DNA of 5,854 bases, taken from assembly GCA_025935735.1 (NCBI GenBank), contig JAICUS010000396.1, positions 1 to 5,854 of the forward strand, in the 5' to 3' direction. This stretch comes from Solirubrobacteraceae bacterium. Its GTDB lineage: Bacteria > Actinomycetota > Thermoleophilia > Solirubrobacterales > Solirubrobacteraceae. Positions 4,200 through 5,854 of the stretch are shown piece by piece. Made by a program: the position numbers and the translations under genes. Every line of letters begins with the position of its first letter. Positions within the stretch are counted from its first letter, which is position 1. The notes below the pieces were generated by a model. The model did not search any database and was not told the origin of the DNA. It saw nothing but the letters and a program-made list of their open reading frames with translations.

Positions 4200-5746
4200 G
4201 CGCCCGGGTGCCGCTCGACCACGGTGCCGGCGACCGCGTCGGCCGTGCGCGCGCCCACGTCCTCGAGCAGGTCCTCGTCGTCCGAGCTGCCGAGGGCCTG
4301 CAGGGCGAGCGCCTCCCGCTCGAGCAGGTCGCGCTGGCTCTCGGCCACGCGGTCCTCGGCGGCGACATCAATGCTGCGACTGAAGAAGTAGTACAGGCCC
4401 GCGGCAATCGGGAAGCCGACGAACGGCGACAGGTCGCCGCCGCCGAGCGCGTCGGCCACCGGCCCGGCGTAGATCGTGGTGCTGAAGAACGGGATCATCG
4501 CGGCGAACGCGACGAGGTAGGCGACGATGCCGCGCCAGCCCCACGCGTGGTAGATACCGCGCGGCTTGAAGAGCTCGCGGATCGCGTAGTTCTCGTGACG
4601 GACGAAGAAGAAGTCGATCAGGTTGATCGCCGTCCAGGGGATCATGAAGTACAGGACGGCCAGCAGGAAGTTGTTGAAGTCGCCGAGGAAGTCCTCGGGC
4701 AGCAGCATCGCGAGCGCGGTCCCGACCACCGCGATGAAGCCGATCGCCACCGAGCGCGCGGCCACGGTCGGCCGCAGCTTCTTGACCGTGTCGATGGTCG
4801 TCAGCGCCGACAGCCCGCCGCTGTACATGTTCATGGCGGTGACGGCGATCAGGCCCGGGATCGAGCAGATCATCAGGATCGTGCCGAAGCCGTTGAACAC
4901 GTTGTCGGCCGCGGCGCCCACCGCCTCGATCGGCCCGAGCTTCGGGTTCGGGGCGAGGATGAACGCGCCGAGCACCATCATCAGGGCTCCGGCGGCCGAG
5001 CCGAGGTACGTCCACCAGAACACCGTGCCGGTCTTCGTCTCGGCGGGCAGATAGCGCGAGTACTCGGACACGTACGGCGCCCACGTGAGCTGGTAGCTCA
5101 CCACCGCGCCGAACTGCACGAGGAAGGCGTCGAGGTCGAAGTCGCCGAGGTCGAACGCGCCCTTCGGCAGGTCGACGGTGAACAGGGCCCCGATCGTGAA
5201 CACCGCGTAGGCCGCCACGAACAGCCACGTCGCCCAGCGCAGCCCGACGTGGATGACCTTGTAGCCGAACAGCGTGACCGCGAGCGCGAGAATCGCCACC
5301 GGCAGCAGCAGCCAGTCCGAGTTGTCCGCGGACACGATGTATGCGGTGGCCTCGCCGCCGATGATCGTGTTGAACACGTTGAAGCCGATGAACAGCAGCA
5401 CCGCGACGACGATCGGCAGCAGCGCGCCGTAGTAGCCGAATTGCGCGCGCGACTGGATCATCTGCGGCAGACCGAGCTTCGGCCCCTGGGCGGAGTGGAA
5501 CGCCATGAACAGCGTGCCGACGAGAATGCCGGCGACGATCGCGATCGCCGCCCAGATGAAGTTCAGGCCCAGCGACACGCCGAGCAGGCCGACGGCCAGC
5601 GTCGCCAGCTGCGCGTTGCCCTGGAACCACACCGGGCCCAGGTGCCACGGGCGGCCGTGCCGCTCGGAGATCGGCACATAGTCGATCGACCGGACCTCGA
5701 CGACCGGCTCCTTGCCGGCATTCCGGTCGTACGTCTGCGTCGCCAT
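4196..5746 (-). CDS. NCS1-family permease (purine-cytosine permease-like, 516 aa)
   Basis: This is an integral membrane secondary transporter, probably a cation-coupled importer of a nucleobase, hydantoin-like or related small molecule. The N-terminus carries the NCS1 signature region IDYVPISERHGRPWHLGPVW then FQGNAQLATLAVG. QGPKLGLPQMIQSRAQFGYY (about 87-106) matches the G-P-x-S-R-x-FG loop of the family. About twelve hydrophobic segments can be placed near residues 45-65, 66-85, 107-130, 147-163, 171-192, 208-226, 243-265, 288-306, 333-350, 358-381, 405-424 and 438-456. A charged cytoplasmic tail (about 459-516, rich in Glu/Asp/Arg, perhaps helical) closes it. M5746 is chosen because GGAGG (5753-5757) lies 6 bases upstream; an in-frame ATG at 5806 has no Shine-Dalgarno site and would add 20 residues. 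It is first in a two-gene operon with the dehydrogenase. The substrate is not determinable from sequence alone; cytosine, purines, allantoin and hydantoins are all known for the family. Confidence 0.9.
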   Translation of the reverse strand: MATQTYDRNAGKEPVVEVRSIDYVPISERHGRPWHLGPVWFQGNAQLATLAVGLLGVSLGLNFIWAAIAIVAGILVGTLFMAFHSAQGPKLGLPQMIQSRAQFGYYGALLPIVVAVLLFIGFNVFNTIIGGEATAYIVSADNSDWLLLPVAILALAVTLFGYKVIHVGLRWATWLFVAAYAVFTIGALFTVDLPKGAFDLGDFDLDAFLVQFGAVVSYQLTWAPYVSEYSRYLPAETKTGTVFWWTYLGSAAGALMMVLGAFILAPNPKLGPIEAVGAAADNVFNGFGTILMICSIPGLIAVTAMNMYSGGLSALTTIDTVKKLRPTVAARSVAIGFIAVVGTALAMLLPEDFLGDFNNFLLAVLYFMIPWTAINLIDFFFVRHENYAIRELFKPRGIYHAWGWRGIVAYLVAFAAMIPFFSTTIYAGPVADALGGGDLSPFVGFPIAAGLYYFFSRSIDVAAEDRVAESQRDLLEREALALQALGSSDDEDLLEDVGARTADAVAGTVVERHPGA

Positions 5747-5752
5747 CCCGGA

Positions 5753-5757
5753 CCTCC
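5753..5757 (-). promoter_or_regulatory. Shine-Dalgarno site that fixes the permease start
   Basis: On the minus strand GGAGG is followed by TCCGGG and then the ATG at 5746, a 6-base spacing. It decides between this start and the upstream in-frame ATG at 5806, before which no such site is seen. Confidence 0.7.
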
Positions 5758-5823
5758 AAGCCGCGTGCTCTCTCAGTGCAGCGCCGCGCGACGCCTTCGA
5801 GGCCATTCGAGCGGAATGTACGG

Positions 5824-5852
5824 TGTATACAAGATGCAGTGGACGAATACAA
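5824..5852 (-). promoter_or_regulatory. Candidate promoter and operator of the permease-dehydrogenase operon
   Basis: On the minus strand TTGTAT (5847-5852) is followed 17 bases later by TATACA (5824-5829), a fair -35/-10 pair at ideal spacing. This would leave an untranslated leader of about 70 bases. The -10 box overlaps TGTATACA (5824-5831), a perfect palindrome. TTGTATAC (5825-5832) and TTGTATTC (5845-5852) are direct repeats exactly 20 bases apart, so both face the same side of the helix. This arrangement is what a dimeric repressor would use; TTGTATACAA-like sites are bound by many GntR-family regulators of catabolic operons. The regulator is not in the window. Confidence 0.4.
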
Positions 5853-5854
5853 CT

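Noticed and set aside
3303..4391. Plus-strand open frame of about 362 codons opposite the dehydrogenase
   Set aside because: Antisense shadow full of His, Arg and Asp, without recognisable motifs; the minus strand carries all zinc ligands and the Rossmann motif.
4368..5852. Long minus-strand open frame of about 494 codons in a second frame through the permease gene
   Set aside because: It is a shadow of the permease frame in GC-rich DNA: Arg-rich, no domain logic and no hydrophobic segments. The overlapping frame gives a complete NCS1 transporter.
1..5854. CRISPR array, rRNA, intact insertion sequence or riboswitch
   Set aside because: No regularly spaced repeats, no rRNA-like conserved stretches, no terminal inverted repeats with a transposase, and no recognisable riboswitch core in the roughly 70-base leader of the permease operon.

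Overview
The window is very GC-rich and reads as chromosomal DNA of a high-GC actinobacterium. The small secreted four-cysteine protein, the style of the mer-like genes and the TAnnnT-type promoter match point loosely towards the Thermoleophilia (Solirubrobacterales/Gaiellales). That placement is inference from family memory, not a search result.

Left part (1-1163): the 3' end of an unrecognised gene overlaps a 37-codon gene for a Gly/Leu-rich cationic peptide that has its own Shine-Dalgarno site. A convergent gene for a basic protein with one hydrophobic segment follows, then a minus-strand gene for a small secreted protein. At 1117-1163 lies the 3' half of a tRNA-His (anticodon GTG) with no D-arm or 5' acceptor strand. 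Such 3' halves are the usual scar of integration into a tRNA gene.

Middle part (1164-3110): this is decayed DNA. Near the tRNA scar, two similar stretches about 480 bp apart resemble 3' ends of tyrosine integrase genes, and a short 'MDRYG' peptide is encoded near the second. From about 2190 to 3066 there is a plus-strand relic of an arsR - thioredoxin-like - merB-like (organomercurial lyase-like) cluster. Recognisable protein blocks survive but are spread over different frames, with single-base losses (one destroying the arsR start codon behind an intact Shine-Dalgarno site) and larger in-gene deletions. One deletion removes the block that carries the first catalytic Cys and the Asp in MerB.

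Right part (3114-5854): a healthy two-gene minus-strand operon encodes an NCS1-type nucleobase/cation symporter-like permease and a zinc-dependent medium-chain alcohol dehydrogenase. The genes overlap by ATGA (4196-4199). The operon has a plausible promoter with a TGTATACA palindrome and 20-bp-spaced TTGTATWC repeats at its head, and a GC hairpin right behind its stop codon. The layout suggests coupled import and oxidation of one small molecule, whose identity cannot be read here.

Overall the window looks like a tRNA-His integration boundary followed by an eroding accessory region and an intact catabolic operon. I see no CRISPR array, rRNA or intact transposase, and no new defence-type system. 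The most interesting items are the decayed mer-like cluster, the tRNA scar, the tiny peptide gene and the permease-dehydrogenase operon.
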